Assembly (NCBI GenBank): GCA_036872755.1
Contig: JAVHNS010000001.1
Coordinates: 2,604,001-2,668,000 of the forward strand
Length of the DNA: 64,000 nucleotides
Direction: 5' to 3'
Source: Orbilia blumenaviensis
Taxonomy: Eukaryota > Ascomycota > Orbiliomycetes > Orbiliales > Orbiliaceae
The first letter of the stretch is position 1. The number at the start of each line of letters is the position of its first letter. The notes beneath the pieces were generated by a model. That model ran no database searches. It worked only from the letters and a program-made list of their open reading frames with translations, and was not told the DNA's origin. Shown piece after piece: positions 33,836 to 49,611 of the stretch. A program made the translations under genes and the position numbers.

Positions 33836-35474
33836 TTACACAGCCCATTGCTTCAACTGGCGGCGGCTTAAAACTGGCCTTCCGCCATCCCATCTCGTAA
33901 TCAGCCCTTCATCCCCAAAGCAAGCAAGGATATCATCAGATAATATCCCTGTCGCTTTGGAGAGATCCTCCACGCTGATGGTCTGGGTGCCGTGAATATC
34001 GGCCACCCCGATTGAGATATCGCCAGGTCTGGCCCGAGTGTTTGGGGGTTGTGCTTTGGTTGAGTCCTTGCGAGTTCTCGACGTTGCCCGTTTGCTAGGG
34101 CGACCGTCCGTCTTGCGCGTGGCTGTCTTCTCCAGAATGGCTGCCGCGATAGATTTTCTCCAATATCGGTCATAGCCCCTCTGGCCAAGTTTTGAAATCG
34201 GCTTTTCGGGTCCACCAATCCTTCCTATGGCCTGAGAGACATAGTATGAGAAATCGATCAGCGCGTTACCTAGCCCCCCGCTCCTATATTGGGGAAATAG
34301 GATAATACAAGACAAGTTGTTCTGATCCCAGGAAACTTTCTCTTTCGAGAAAAATCCTGCAACCGAGAACTCGTGTTCTTGGCCTTGCGGCTCCCCCTGT
34401 CTTTCGACAAGAACATAGAACATATAATTGTCGAACTCGTACCAGATGGACTTATTCTCGATAAAGAACTTTCCAAACAGGCACATGGACTGGAGGAACA
34501 AACGTTCACTCTGGTCCGCCCCATCCACTTCGTAGATCTGGTAGCGGCCCCCCTCGAACTCATGTACAAGGGTACCCCGTGGCCGCTCCAAATCTCCCGA
34601 AAGGCGCTTTTGAACTTGTTAGCTTCCAGTTTCTTCCCATAAAAAAAGTGAACTGGGGGGTTCAGAACTTACCTCGTGTTGATAGAGTTCCGATGGATTA
34701 CAAGTGTACTTAAAACACTTATTGCACACGAATAAACGGTCGGCCTGATAGCCCGAGGCCATGAGTGCATCAATGGGATACCCGGAGCTCTCATGCTCGG
34801 GCTGGATCACCAATCCGCCGTAGACCACCTCTCGAAGATTCGGCAGGTCTGGTCCTTGCTCGCACCCTATGTATATGTTAGTAAAATGTGTTGTTCTAGA
34901 AAATTTGCAACAATTGATGCAGTGTGTTGTGGAAGTCCAGAATTACTGAAATAGGACTGCAGCACAGATCTGACTAATGAGATGGCGTGGAGCTAGCCCA
35001 GAGACCTTGCCAGGGAATATAAGGTAACAATGCCGGGCAATAGCGAAAGGGAGGAAGAATCATATGAAGATTTCATACTCTCTTCTGCTGAATAAAAGGC
35101 AGATAGTTCAAAAAAAAAAAAAAAAAAGTTCAATGGTAATTGATAATCAAATGTCACTGCATTGATAGGGAGGAAGACTAGGAGCAAGGAGCCAACGGAG
35201 GAAGGGATGAAGCAAGTTTCGGGAACCTGTGTAACTTACCGGCGTTATGCCTGTGGTCCGTTGAACGCGTCGCCACCCCGGAACGGGATGGTTCGGCGGA
35301 CGGATCCCTGGGTGCAGCATCTGGAACTTGCAAATTTGCTCCTTGCTGGGAGCTTCTCGTCTGTCGACCGCCCTCGGGCGACTTCGACTTCGATCCGTTT
35401 CGTCGCCTGCTTGCCCCACTGGCACCAATAGGAGGGGATCGACGGTTACCTTTCTCTATGCGCTTGGGCGGCAT
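33836..35474 (-). CDS. sas2: MYST-family histone acetyltransferase, Sas2-like
   Basis: MYST enzymes acetylate histone tails; Sas2 (SAS complex) acetylates H4 K16 in yeast. Exons: 35240-35474, 34673-34866 and 33836-34606, giving 399 residues. The N-terminal 80 residues are basic and disordered (KRIEKGNRRSPP). The zinc-finger half-site CNKCFKY follows, then RYQIYEVDGAD, LFLQSMCLFGKFF, FYVLVE, and the acetyl-CoA site FPQYRSGGLGNALIDFSYYV. The catalytic-region Cys is in LSCIILFP and the Glu in GPEKPISKLG. QNNLSCIILFP and GGLGNALIDFSY resemble Sas2 more than Esa1 or Sas3. A basic insertion (about KRATSRTRKDSTK) precedes the final helical domain (SVEDLSKATGILSDDI). Oddities: the fourth zinc ligand, a Cys after the His, is absent, and intron 1 is 373 bp, far longer than its neighbours. 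An exon could be hidden there. Confidence 0.85.
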
Positions 35475-37841
35475 TACGATATGAGATCGTAAGTCTGGTT
35501 GTGATGCTGTGATAAAAGGGATTGGAGGTATTAGAAGGATTAGAATTAATAAATGGACAATGCATGCGCATGCATATGAACGATATGTTGTAGACAACAC
35601 AAACACGACCAAGATGTCTGAAGAGAGAAGGATGAAAGATGGAGGAAGAAGAACCCTTATATGGTTTCCCCGCCGAGCATCGAGGGAATGAATCCAACAG
35701 CATTGTTTCAACCTATTACTGGTAACTGGACACTCCGTTTCCTAGTGATTGCCTTTGGACCTCACTCTCGCCGAGCTTGAGGCACCCAATGTTACCCAAT
35801 TACCCAGGTAGGACCCCAAGCGAACCATCAATGCAATAGGGTCATGAAAGGTGTACCTAGCCATGGCTAACCGTAGTCTCGTGGCTAACCGTGGCGTAGA
35901 TCACGAAGGGTCAGTTTGGTACTACCCGTCACTATCAAATACTGGGATTACTACAATAGCTATGATACTTCTCATAGGCTATCTAGAAGTCATCTTCGAC
36001 TGCATGATCAGAAGCAAAACTTCTTTCTGGTTACAGCCGACACCCGACCCATTGACCAGCTTGCAATTGCTCCTATGGATTTCTATACATTGGGTATCAA
36101 ATAGTTATTTACTACGGCTCCAATGCCTGTGTTCCCCATCTAGGTTGAACTACTGCTCTAAATTTTGTACGGGTCTCTACTATGGCCGACTAGAGTCGAA
36201 GGTAATACTGCCTAAGCTTCGCAAGGTACATGATATTACATCAAAAAGAAAGGTTTGTGGTACCACCCATTGGCTCGATTCCTAGGCCCCTTACCTTTCG
36301 TAGTGTTCTATTGAGGGGCCTTCCACTAATTCCTAGGATAAACGGTCAAGTTGACATGCAGATCGTGTGAGGCTAGAAAATTTAAAGGTGGTGTATCTAC
36401 TAGTATTGAACCGATAGGGCCAACATAACAGGTATATCTTAAGGAGTGCTATTAGGTAGATATGTGTTTATGGTACGAGGTAGTAGAAAATCTAGCCTAC
36501 ATGCATTGGGTTCCGAATACTAGAAACTATTGGGTAGGGTTGCGAGACTAGGTAGGGGTATACATGGGTTTTTGGATTAAAATAGAGCATATGTATCATT
36601 GATATTGGCTATTGCGCTTGAGAAAAATCGTGGCCCAAAATGAGACTGTATCCCTAGATGGCCCTTCTATGTGGTTCCATTCCTCTGTAGTGTGTAGTTA
36701 AGTAAGTATACCATTTTATCAAGCCCAAACGTTTAAACTGGATGTGTGGGGTTGACAAACTCCGACTCTGAGCTTTGGGGGACCGAAAGAATAGGAACAA
36801 AAGGAAGCCGGAAGCCTCGATTAACATCGTAGAATTATAGGAGAACAACTCCTTTTGATTTTTTCATTAAAGGAGATATATAAATTGACATTTAGGTGAA
36901 TTGATCTGACGAAAACTAGATTGGGATAGATCTAGGTATGATCAGGTGGCAGTAAAAGCCCTAGGTATCGATTTGGGCTAAGGTATCATCTCCATATACT
37001 ATAATCCAACGTAAGAGTTACCCAATCAGCTAGACACACCGATATATCAACATAAACTAAAACAGCTTAGCTCTGAGGCTACTAGCCTCAAACCAAGACA
37101 GCTGTTGTGGTTTGTTTTTGATTTACAAGGCGTGGTGTGCTCAGTTTCGGCACTAGAGTGTGCTCTGGTTATGAAACTGGTGGTGCACTGTGCATGGAGC
37201 TTCAGTGAATATCTTTCGTCAACGTTTTTCGAGGTCAAGCTAGCTACCGTAGATCATGATAGTGGGGGGGACTGGCCCGCCATATGCAAGTTATCAAAGT
37301 GACTGAGCTTAGTTAAAGCAGCTAGTCTACGAGGCATATCGGCTACTGGGATTCCAAAGATTCATGATGGAGGGTTTGTGGTTGAGAAAAGCTTAAGATC
37401 ACCAGCAAGTAGTAGTGCTATTTCCCAAGAGTTGATTCTATCCTCGCCTGACTCCGAGTATACCACCATGTATACAGGTCTGAGGATAACCTACGATCCT
37501 ACGATACAAGGAACGATCATATGCTGGGTAGTAAATTTATTCCATCTATTTGGAATGAATTTTCTGGCTAGAGGCAAAAAAAAATAGCGGCCCCCGACAA
37601 AATTAACCCCGGTTTGTGCCGTTATATAAATGTACAAAGACCATGCATTAGGACGATAGAGAAAACACCGAATGTAGCGTAACCCCGTGAGACATAAAAG
37701 GGAAAGGGCGTGGGAGTCGGATGAAAGGTGGGTGGTATGTAGGAATTTTTGACCGGAGACGTGCGTATAGAAGAGGTATATCGATCAATATTGGAAATAG
37801 GAAACAGAGAACGGAAAAGAACGAAAAGACCTGGATTTTGC
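35475..37841. other. 2.4-kb gene-poor region with possible degenerate retroelement trace
   Basis: No intact gene. The sequence is TA-rich, full of CTAG/TAGG words and scattered stops. Around 37372-37480 one frame reads SSAISQELILSSPDSEYTT, which loosely recalls the copia RNase H block ISW...ALSSTEAEY, after an IGYWDS-like stretch near 37338 in another frame. This may be an old, mutated copia relic, but no long terminal repeats or integrase/RT motifs are legible. The right end is the 3' flank of rpl28. Confidence 0.35.
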
Positions 37842-38741
37842 TTAGGCTACTAATTCGACAACACCACCTGTAAATCGGAATGTTAGTTTCTGACTGGATT
37901 CAATGAGCAGTGTATGTATAAAGACGTACCAGCCTCCTTGATCTTCTTTTCCGCCAGCTTAGAGACGAATCTAGCCTTGACGATGACTGGAACCTCGGGT
38001 AGTCTTCCCTTGCCCAAAAGCTTGGAGTATCCGTTTGCCAGTAAATCAATAACTGGGGCAGTATCGGTCTTTCCTGCGCTCAAGTACTTCTCTCTCGATT
38101 CGGCGGGGACCAATGTCCACAGCTACAAATAAAAAACAGCCTGGTTAGCCCCACTATCCATCTCAAAATATTCCCCAATACAAGCCCTGGATTTTCCCGT
38201 CGAATCCTCATCTTTCATCTTCTGCCTGCACTCTTCCCTCCTTTCCCACCATTCCAGCAAAACCGTGCGGGTGGATTTCAACTCACTTTGTCGAGATTCA
38301 GAACCGGCCTCCAGAACTGGTTCTGGAGCTTGTGGAAGTATCGCATACCGACTTTACCGAAGTAACCGGGATGGTACTTGTCCATGTTGGTTCGGTGGTG
38401 GTGCTGACCACCAGCAAGACCACGACCACCGGGGTGCTTCTATAAAGTTCCCAAAAAATCTTGTATCAATATCTGCGCCCAAGAAATTATCGGTTGGAAT
38501 ATCGAGGAGTTTTCTGTCGTACCCTGTGCTTTCCTACACGACCGTGACCGGCACTGACATGGCCTCTGTGCTTTCTTGTCTTTGTAAGTCTGGTCTGGAA
38601 GTCGAAAACGTTGGGTCGTTAGCAAGATCTGCCTTTCTGCCTGTCCCTCTTTCATCCTTCATATCCCTCCATTTTTCCGCCAAACAAAACACAATTGTCG
38701 AATAATAGATACTCGGGGAGGAACGGTTGACATACGGGCAT
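37842..38741 (-). CDS. rpl28: 60S ribosomal protein L28 (uL15, L27a)
   Basis: uL15 is a core protein of the large cytosolic ribosomal subunit. Exons: 38736-38741, 38523-38594, 38287-38439, 37930-38122 and 37842-37867, giving 149 residues, the usual family length. The sequence starts [20 protein letters not shown] and contains [49 protein letters not shown] and [20 protein letters not shown], ending GGVVELVA. The first exon is only ATG CCC; this early intron is common in fungal ribosomal protein genes. The first (141 bp) and third (164 bp) introns are longer than most in the window, as often seen for ribosomal protein genes. I see no box C/D snoRNA in them. Confidence 0.97.
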
Positions 38742-39302
38742 GGTTGCTGTTGATTGACGATAACCTCGATATTCGAATTTGGGGAGGTAAAAAAACTGTG
38801 GACGATGAAGAGAGATGTCACTAAGTTTTGAGGTGGTGGTTTCTTCAATTTGCTCGACTAGGCGCGGTCGTTCGCCCACAAGCGCATTCCGGTTGAGCTT
38901 TTTTGATTGGACGAGATTCAACACATTGAAACTTTGGGCCAGGGTTTGCCAGCCCTTATCTATTATCTCTATCATCACGTGCTAACATAGCGCCAAGGAA
39001 TATGGATAATGCAACAAAAACAACAACCAAGGAGATGATAGTAAGAGGGTATCCAAGCTTCAAAAGGCACGCTGAGCTCCTCTATGCTCCGACAACAATG
39101 CAATATAATGAAACCACAGTATGATATCCAGATCAAGCTTCCGATCGGAATTTATTGATCCCCAAGAACACCCAGAAGGATAAACAAGTGAAACGAGAAA
39201 AAACAGGAAGGGGTAGAAGAGGCTACCTGTAAATGCTGCCAAACGTAATTAGTAAGACGAGGGGTAAATGGGTAGGGTTGAAGATCTCGTGTTGATGCGC
39301 CG
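38742..39302. other. 561-bp region between rpl28 and cdc7
   Basis: No gene seen. It contains the rpl28 promoter and leader and the cdc7 3' untranslated region. Confidence 0.6.
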
Positions 39303-41118
<1,816 letters not shown>

Positions 41119-41740
41119 TGGGATAGAGCTCTTGGTTCGATTCTACGGGGCGCAGATGCGCAGGGGGTTAACTCAGGCTCTGAAAATCTTCGGATGCTAA
41201 TCGGCATAGGGCAGCATTATTAAATCACTTACATAATTTTCTAAAAGTTTCGCCGCTGTACCTTATAGGAAATGGACCGAGGTGAAAGGGAACAAAAGAG
41301 TAGTGTCGAACGTATTGTGGCGTGTCTATCGAATTCAATGGTCGATGAGGCATGAACTTCGCTAGCTGCACGTTATTAAATTCCGATTCGCGAGTTTTGA
41401 TGCGCGAGACACCAACAGTGGTAACAACGACAACGACCGACAACAACAAAAACACCATAATAACGGCGGCCGACGACAAAAAGTAAACAACGACGGCGTA
41501 GACGCCACAACGAACATCGCGAAAGGATACCGAGCGCTCAAGTACGTTACCGGGTACTACAAGAGCTTTATAGGACGTTCCAAACGGCTTATTCGTCCCG
41601 AACCGGGCTTATAACGACGACCGACAGAAACACAAAACTCTGACCCGACCAGGTGCTTGCTACCCTGGTGGCATGCATATCTAGCTCCCCATCCGATATC
41701 CAGACCCTTTACGAACCTCATAACGCCCCATTAAGAAATA
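41119..41740. promoter_or_regulatory. Shared divergent promoter of cdc7 and cnd1
   Basis: 622 bp separate the two start codons. No ACGCGT (MCB) box is present. TTTCGCCGC at about 41248 resembles an E2F/SBF-type core, though not an exact consensus. Near 41232 a GTAAGTG on the minus strand could be the donor of a leader intron of cdc7. ACAACGAC-type short repeats occur at about 41405-41490. Confidence 0.5.
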
Positions 41741-44700
41741 ATGGGAGAATCAAAATACACATTCGAGCTTGCGGCGTCGCTAAGAGCCTATCTCGACGAC
41801 CCCTTGACCATTTCCTGTCCAGATGCAGACCCCGGTCTCATAAGTGAAAATGGGGAGCCCCTCACCGCGGGGCAGGTCAATCCAGTGCTGGATCCTATCG
41901 TGGAGGCCGTTACAATCAGTCCGGACGCTATCCTAAAGGACGATAACTTCGACAATCTACAATGCCTGTTAAAGTAGGGCCTTCTTGGACCGCTTTTTTA
42001 AGCTTCGTATGCTAACGAGCTGGGCCACCGTGGGACAGGTCGTTTTCTTTGATTCCAGGAGTATCCGCGAGTAAAGTTTTGGATCTGGTGGCATCGGGTT
42101 TGGCAGCTGAAGTCGCTATCGTAAATAGCGAGCTAGAATCGGACGACCCCGGCGATCTCGATATACATAAAGAGTTACTAGAGGCTTATGGGTTCCTGCT
42201 ATTGTGGGCTATTGGCGCGACGGAAACCAGAGTGCAAGAAAAGAGCAACCAGGCTGCTCCGGTCGCCAGAGGGAGAGGCCCTAAGTCCAAAGTTGCAAAG
42301 GGTAGTGCTGGGGTCTGGGACCCATCCTCACAGATCCTCCAGACGCTAGATATCATGACGAGAGTAATGAAGCTCAAGTTGTCGAGGATGTTCTTGACAA
42401 CGTCGGAAAGGGACACGTTCGTTAGTCTTTTTACACGGCCGGTGTACCTGATGTTGGAAAATGAACAGCGGACGAAGAGTGTGCCAACGAAGATGCACTG
42501 CTTCAAGATACTCTGTTTTGCTGTCAAGCATCATGGACATGCATATGGTAATTACATATCTAAGCAGTTTAACCAAATGGGTTCCAGAACTAAATATTTG
42601 TTTAGCCGCCCAGATTTCGATTGTACAGAATCTGTCCTACTTCGAGCATCTTTCCGAACCTATGGCCGAGTTCTTGCAGATATTGGACGAACAATTCGAT
42701 TACCCTCAACTTGCCGACGAAGTTCTCCGAGAAGTTAGTAACAAGGAGTTCAACAGCAATGATACAAAGGGTCCAAAGTCGATATCAACGTTCTTGGCCA
42801 AGCTTGCAGAGGTCGCGCCTCGTCTTGTCCTCAAGCAGATGACATTGCTGATTAAACTATTAGATAGCGAGGTATATGCTGCACTTTCTCAATAAATAGA
42901 ATCCTGCTAACACCATACTAGTCGTATACTTTGCGATGCGGAATTATCGAAGTTTGCGGCAATCTTATTGCAGATTTGACGAAGGAAGACGAACGGACGG
43001 ATTCTCACAAGTCACAGATAGAGTCCTTCTACGACGTTTTAGAGGAAAGATTTCTTGATATAAACCCTTATTGCCGCTCACGTCTGATGCAGGTCCTCAG
43101 CAAGCTTTGCGAGTAAGGAACCCCAATGCGTTTCCTACCATACACATACTAAATTATGAACGTGAACTCTAGTTTGGAAATCAAGAACCCTGGGCGCCGA
43201 CAAAGGATCGCAGACTATGCTACCCGCAGTCTTGAAGACAAAAGTAGCAATGTCCGCAGGAATGCAATCAAACTTCTCGGCCGGCTCGTTGCGACACACC
43301 CTTTCAGTGTGCTCCATGGTGGTCAGCTTGCCCTTAAAGAGTGGACCGAGCGTCTAAACAAGGTGAATGAAGAAATAGACGCCTTAGGTCCACCACCGGG
43401 AGCCCCGGGCCTTGGAGAGGGCGCGGCGGATGAGACATCGGTGGACGAAAGCTTACTACAAGATGTCACTATGCATGAAGCCGATGGCGAGGAGGGCCAC
43501 CAACCCCCGGCAGGTCCAACCCCAGAGGAAATGGCGACATCGGAGGCGATCACAAAACTCCAATTGACGAGACGATATTATATGGACGCCATTCGATTCA
43601 TACATTCCCTCCATACTGCTGCCACCCTCGTCACGCAGTTACTTGGGTCTCGGAATAAAAGCGAAGTTATCGAAGCCATGGATTTCTTCGTCATCCTAGA
43701 CGCCTATCGAGTCGAGCCTTCAAAGGTATGTCAAAGATTAACGTTAATCCAGGGATTTCGGTTGTATCTAACTGTCAATAGGGCGGTATTCGTAAGATGT
43801 TACGGTTGATCTGGACTAAAGGAAACAGTGACGAAGGCCGGAGCGTCCAAACTCATCTTATCGATTGTTACAAAATGCTCTACTTCGAGGCTCCAAATAA
43901 CTTCAGCCCCAATGACGCTGCAAATTATGTGGCCCGGAATATAATCAGTCTGACATTCGGTGCAACTTCTGGCGAACTAACATCCCTCGAGGCTCTCCTA
44001 AGCACAATGATGAAAGCAGGCCAGATCCCCGAAACAGTTGTCGAAAAACTGTGGAAGGTGTATGGCGTCCAAAAGAAGGAAATTTCGCGGACACAGAGAA
44101 GAGGAGCCATAATATGCCTCGGAATGCTTGCTGTCGCAGATCCAGAAATTGTGATTAAGCATCTCGAGACTCTTCTTCGTATCGGATTGGGCGCCCTTGG
44201 AAGAGCCGACCTCGCGCTGGCCAAATATACCTGCATTGCTCTAAAGCACATTTGCCCTACCGGCAGACGAGACAACCCGAGCACGATGGCAAGACTCACC
44301 AACAATCATGCCGTTCTCGTCAAGCTGGCGGCAATCTTGGAGGTTCCATCTGCTAGCCAGGACTGGCTTGGTCTTGCTGAGCAGGCGGTTAATGCTATCT
44401 ACGCATTATCGCAGCATCCAGACGTGCTGGTCACGGAAATTATTCACAGAAAGACTAAGAGTGTGTTTTGCGCCCCTAAGGCAATGGAGATCGAAGAGGA
44501 TGGTGAACCGGCCCCACAGAAGCCAGATGACAGCATTGATGCGAATATCAAACTCTCCCAGCTCCTGTTCCTCGTGGGCCATGTTGCTATAAAGCAGATC
44601 GTTCACTTGGAACTGCATGAGCTGGATTTCAAGAGAAGAAAGGCGGCTTCAGAGAAACTGAAAGCAACCGCACAGACCCCAGAGAAAGGCGGTGCAGCCG

Positions 44701-45607
44701 CTCAGACTGCGCAAAGCGAATTGGACCTTATCGGTGGTACTAACGAAGATGATTTTACAGATGCCATGCAGCACATCCGCGAGCGAGAGCTGCTATACGG
44801 TAGTAAATCACTCCTAGCCCGATTCGGCCCAATGTTAACGGAGATTTGCTCGAGTAATACAAATTACAAAGACGCGAATCTCCAAGCTACCGCAACGCTT
44901 TGCCTTGCGAAATTCATGTGCGTCTCATCTGACTTCTGCGAGGGTAATCTACCGCTATTGATCACCATCATGGAGAAATCGACCGACCCTATTATCAGGA
45001 GTAACGTAGTTATTGGGTTGGGAGACATGGCAGTGTGTTTTAATCATCTAATTGATGAAAACACGGACTTCTTGTACCGCCGATTGAACGATAAGGAGGC
45101 ATCGGTGAAAAGAACATGTCTAATGACCCTGACTTTCTTGATATTAGCTGGTCAGGTGAAGGTTAAGGGACAACTCGGGGAGATGGCGAAATGCTTGGAA
45201 GACCAGGATAAGGGGATCGCTGATTTGGCGAAGATGTTCTTTACGGAACTGGCTACGAAGGACAATGCGGTGTACAATCATTTCATTGATGTGTTTTCCC
45301 TTCTTACTGCGGATCAGAATATTGAGGAGGAGTCTTTGAAGAGAATTGTGAAGTTCTTAACTTCGTTTATTGAAAAGGTAGGTTTACGCATTACTTATTA
45401 CTCCAGAAGACTCTCCGAGGCTAATGATATACATAGGATAAACATGCCAAACAGCTATCGGAGAAGTTGGCAGCACGTTTGGGCCGCTGTGATACTGAAC
45501 GGCAATGGAACGACGTAGCATATGCACTCTCGCTCCTACCGCACAAGAACGAGGAGATCCAAAAGGTAGTTGCGGCCGGGTTCAGAGTTGTACAAGGCAC
45601 AGCCTAA
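41741..45607 (+). CDS. cnd1: Condensin complex subunit 1 (Cnd1/Ycs4/CAP-D2)
   Basis: CAP-D2 is the HEAT-repeat subunit of condensin I that helps load the Smc2-Smc4 ring and compact mitotic chromosomes. Seven exons: 41741-41973, 42039-42547, 42606-42871, 42922-43112, 43173-43725, 43782-45377 and 45437-45607, giving 1172 residues, within the family range. The protein is helical HEAT sequence: YLMLENEQRTKSVPTKMHCF and YFEHLSEPMAEFL in the N-terminal domain; SSNVRRNAIKLLGRLVATHP; a Pro/acidic loop (about 470-520); and the C-terminal Cnd1 domain with SNVVIGLGDMAVCFNHLIDE and EASVKRTCLMTLTFLILAGQ. The final exon, after the GAC..ACATAG acceptor, gives KDKHAKQLSEKLAARLGR and the stop. It converges with naa30, with 213 bp between. 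Confidence 0.96.
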
Positions 45608-45820
45608 TGATTTTGTACTTTCTAATTGGAGGGCGGGGCGTTATCTTTCAAAGGATCTTGATTAATCAACTGTTTAAAACAAATTCGACGGCAATCCCAA
45701 AATCTGCTGGGTTAAAATCCAATTGGTATTTCAAAAACGCATAACGCACACTATTCTAGGGTATATTAAGAGTAAAAGCAAAGGGGTTGATCTTGTGAGA
45801 ATATATATTTTCTGATGAGA

Positions 45821-46611
45821 TCAGTCGTTTGTGATTTCCACATCTCCGTCTGCATCCATATGGTCGTGGTCATGGTCATGTCCGCCTGGACCTTGGAGTG
45901 CCTCGGCATTACTCTTAAGATATAAAACCAGTCGAAATGCCGAGTTACCGTTTAGATAATATCTATGCAGCCGCTTGCTCCTGAGAAACCCAAGGTGTTC
46001 ATAGAGCTTTATAGCGCCGGTATTGGTCACCTCGGTTTCCAGAACCACCTAATGCATGCCAGCGTTTAGTGTTATATTAACAACAACAGAGATTGGAGTA
46101 TGGGTTGAGTACTAACTTCGTCTGCGTTCCTAACAATCATGGCGTCTATAGCCATCTTGACGAGCTTTGTAGCCAGTCCTCGGCCTCTGTATTCCTCCTT
46201 CACGACAAGCATGGCGATGTACCCTCTATTCGCGCCATGCTCGCGGTGCTTCTCGAGCTTACATATTACGACGCCGATAAGATCTTCGCCGTCTAGTGCC
46301 TAGTTTGGATATAACACGTTAGAATTATATATCTATAAAACTAAATTTTGAAAAAAAAAAAAAAAAGAAGAGGAATTGGAGGGGAAAAAAAAAGGAAATC
46401 AATCCAGACATGAAGCATTTCATTGCTGCCTGAAAGGGTGTTGACTTACAAGATAACACAAATCCCCCCACTGATGCAAAAAATAGCGGTAAACGTAGAT
46501 ACTATACGGTTCTGATAGGCCGTCGGATATCAGAGAACGTAAAGCAGCGAGATGAGGGGTTGTCTTTTCGTTTTCGAAGGCCTTGAAGGTTATGTTACTA
46601 TCGGCTTCCAT
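45821..46611 (-). CDS. naa30: N-alpha-acetyltransferase 30 (NatC catalytic subunit, Mak3)
   Basis: Naa30 acetylates N-terminal Met followed by a bulky hydrophobic residue, as the catalytic part of NatC. Exons: 46450-46611, 46117-46299 and 45821-46048, giving 190 residues. The N-terminus has [17 protein letters not shown], typical of Mak3/Naa30. The GNAT core follows: [19 protein letters not shown], the acetyl-CoA loop RGRGLATKL, and [18 protein letters not shown]. The tail has a His-Asp run and an acidic end. The ATG at 46611 is chosen because family similarity begins there; the frame is open upstream to about 46809 but has no ATG. The 3' end faces cnd1. Confidence 0.93.
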
Positions 46612-47371
46612 GGCCTGTGCGCGAATGCTATTCACATGTGGCTGCACACGCGCTGAAGGAGGAGGGATTTGGATATGTTTTGGGGACTTGTGGGAGGGAA
46701 GCTTAGTTGAAGAGGTGCGTCGGGCGACAGCTAGCCTAGCTATCGAATCCTCGTACGTCGGTTCAGATGTGTGGGAGACAACGCAGATATTGTCGCCGAT
46801 TAGGGTCAATTTAATTCACAGCCTGATCGGATCATGACAATAGTACTATCGCCCTGCCTTGTCGGGTCTGAAATATATAATCTTGGAACACGAATATTTG
46901 AAGCGTTATTTTTTTAGAACAAAATCTTGAGCACTTTTCCTACTATTTCTTCTATTTCTTCTCAATGACACTATAGTCAACAGTTTCGGAATGGGAGACG
47001 ATAAGCTTACAAGTCATAAACTACGAGGTCAATTTGCCATCCAAGGCTTCAATCATACAGGCACCCATCGACCCAAAGTAGCTATAAGCTTGGGGAGATC
47101 AATTCATCGAATGTGCAAGTTTTTCAACACAGTCTAAAACATCTAGCCCAATATCACGAGCATCAAGATCTCATACCCCGCCGGGACCATAAATGACAAA
47201 AAAAAATAAGTATTGTTCATTAATAAAAAAATAGTCTTCGTAAAGCTCATTGCATGCAAAGTACCAGGGATACGCCAATCGCAAACCCATATGTACTACA
47301 TGGAGTATCCATAACTACAGATACCGTTCAAAAAAAGGCAAGTTATATAATTCCCTCCGCAGAAAAGAAAT
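46612..47371. other. 760-bp region between naa30 and met17
   Basis: No gene seen. AT-rich; it includes the naa30 promoter and the met17 3' untranslated region. Confidence 0.6.

Positions 47372-49611
<2,240 letters not shown>

Noticed and set aside
38123..38735. Possible snoRNA in the longer rpl28 introns
   Set aside because: GATGA-like words occur, but no box C plus box D pair with terminal stem was found.
41143..41165. GGTTCGATTC resembling a tRNA B box
   Set aside because: The flanks do not form a T-arm stem or acceptor stem, and no A box is found at the right distance.
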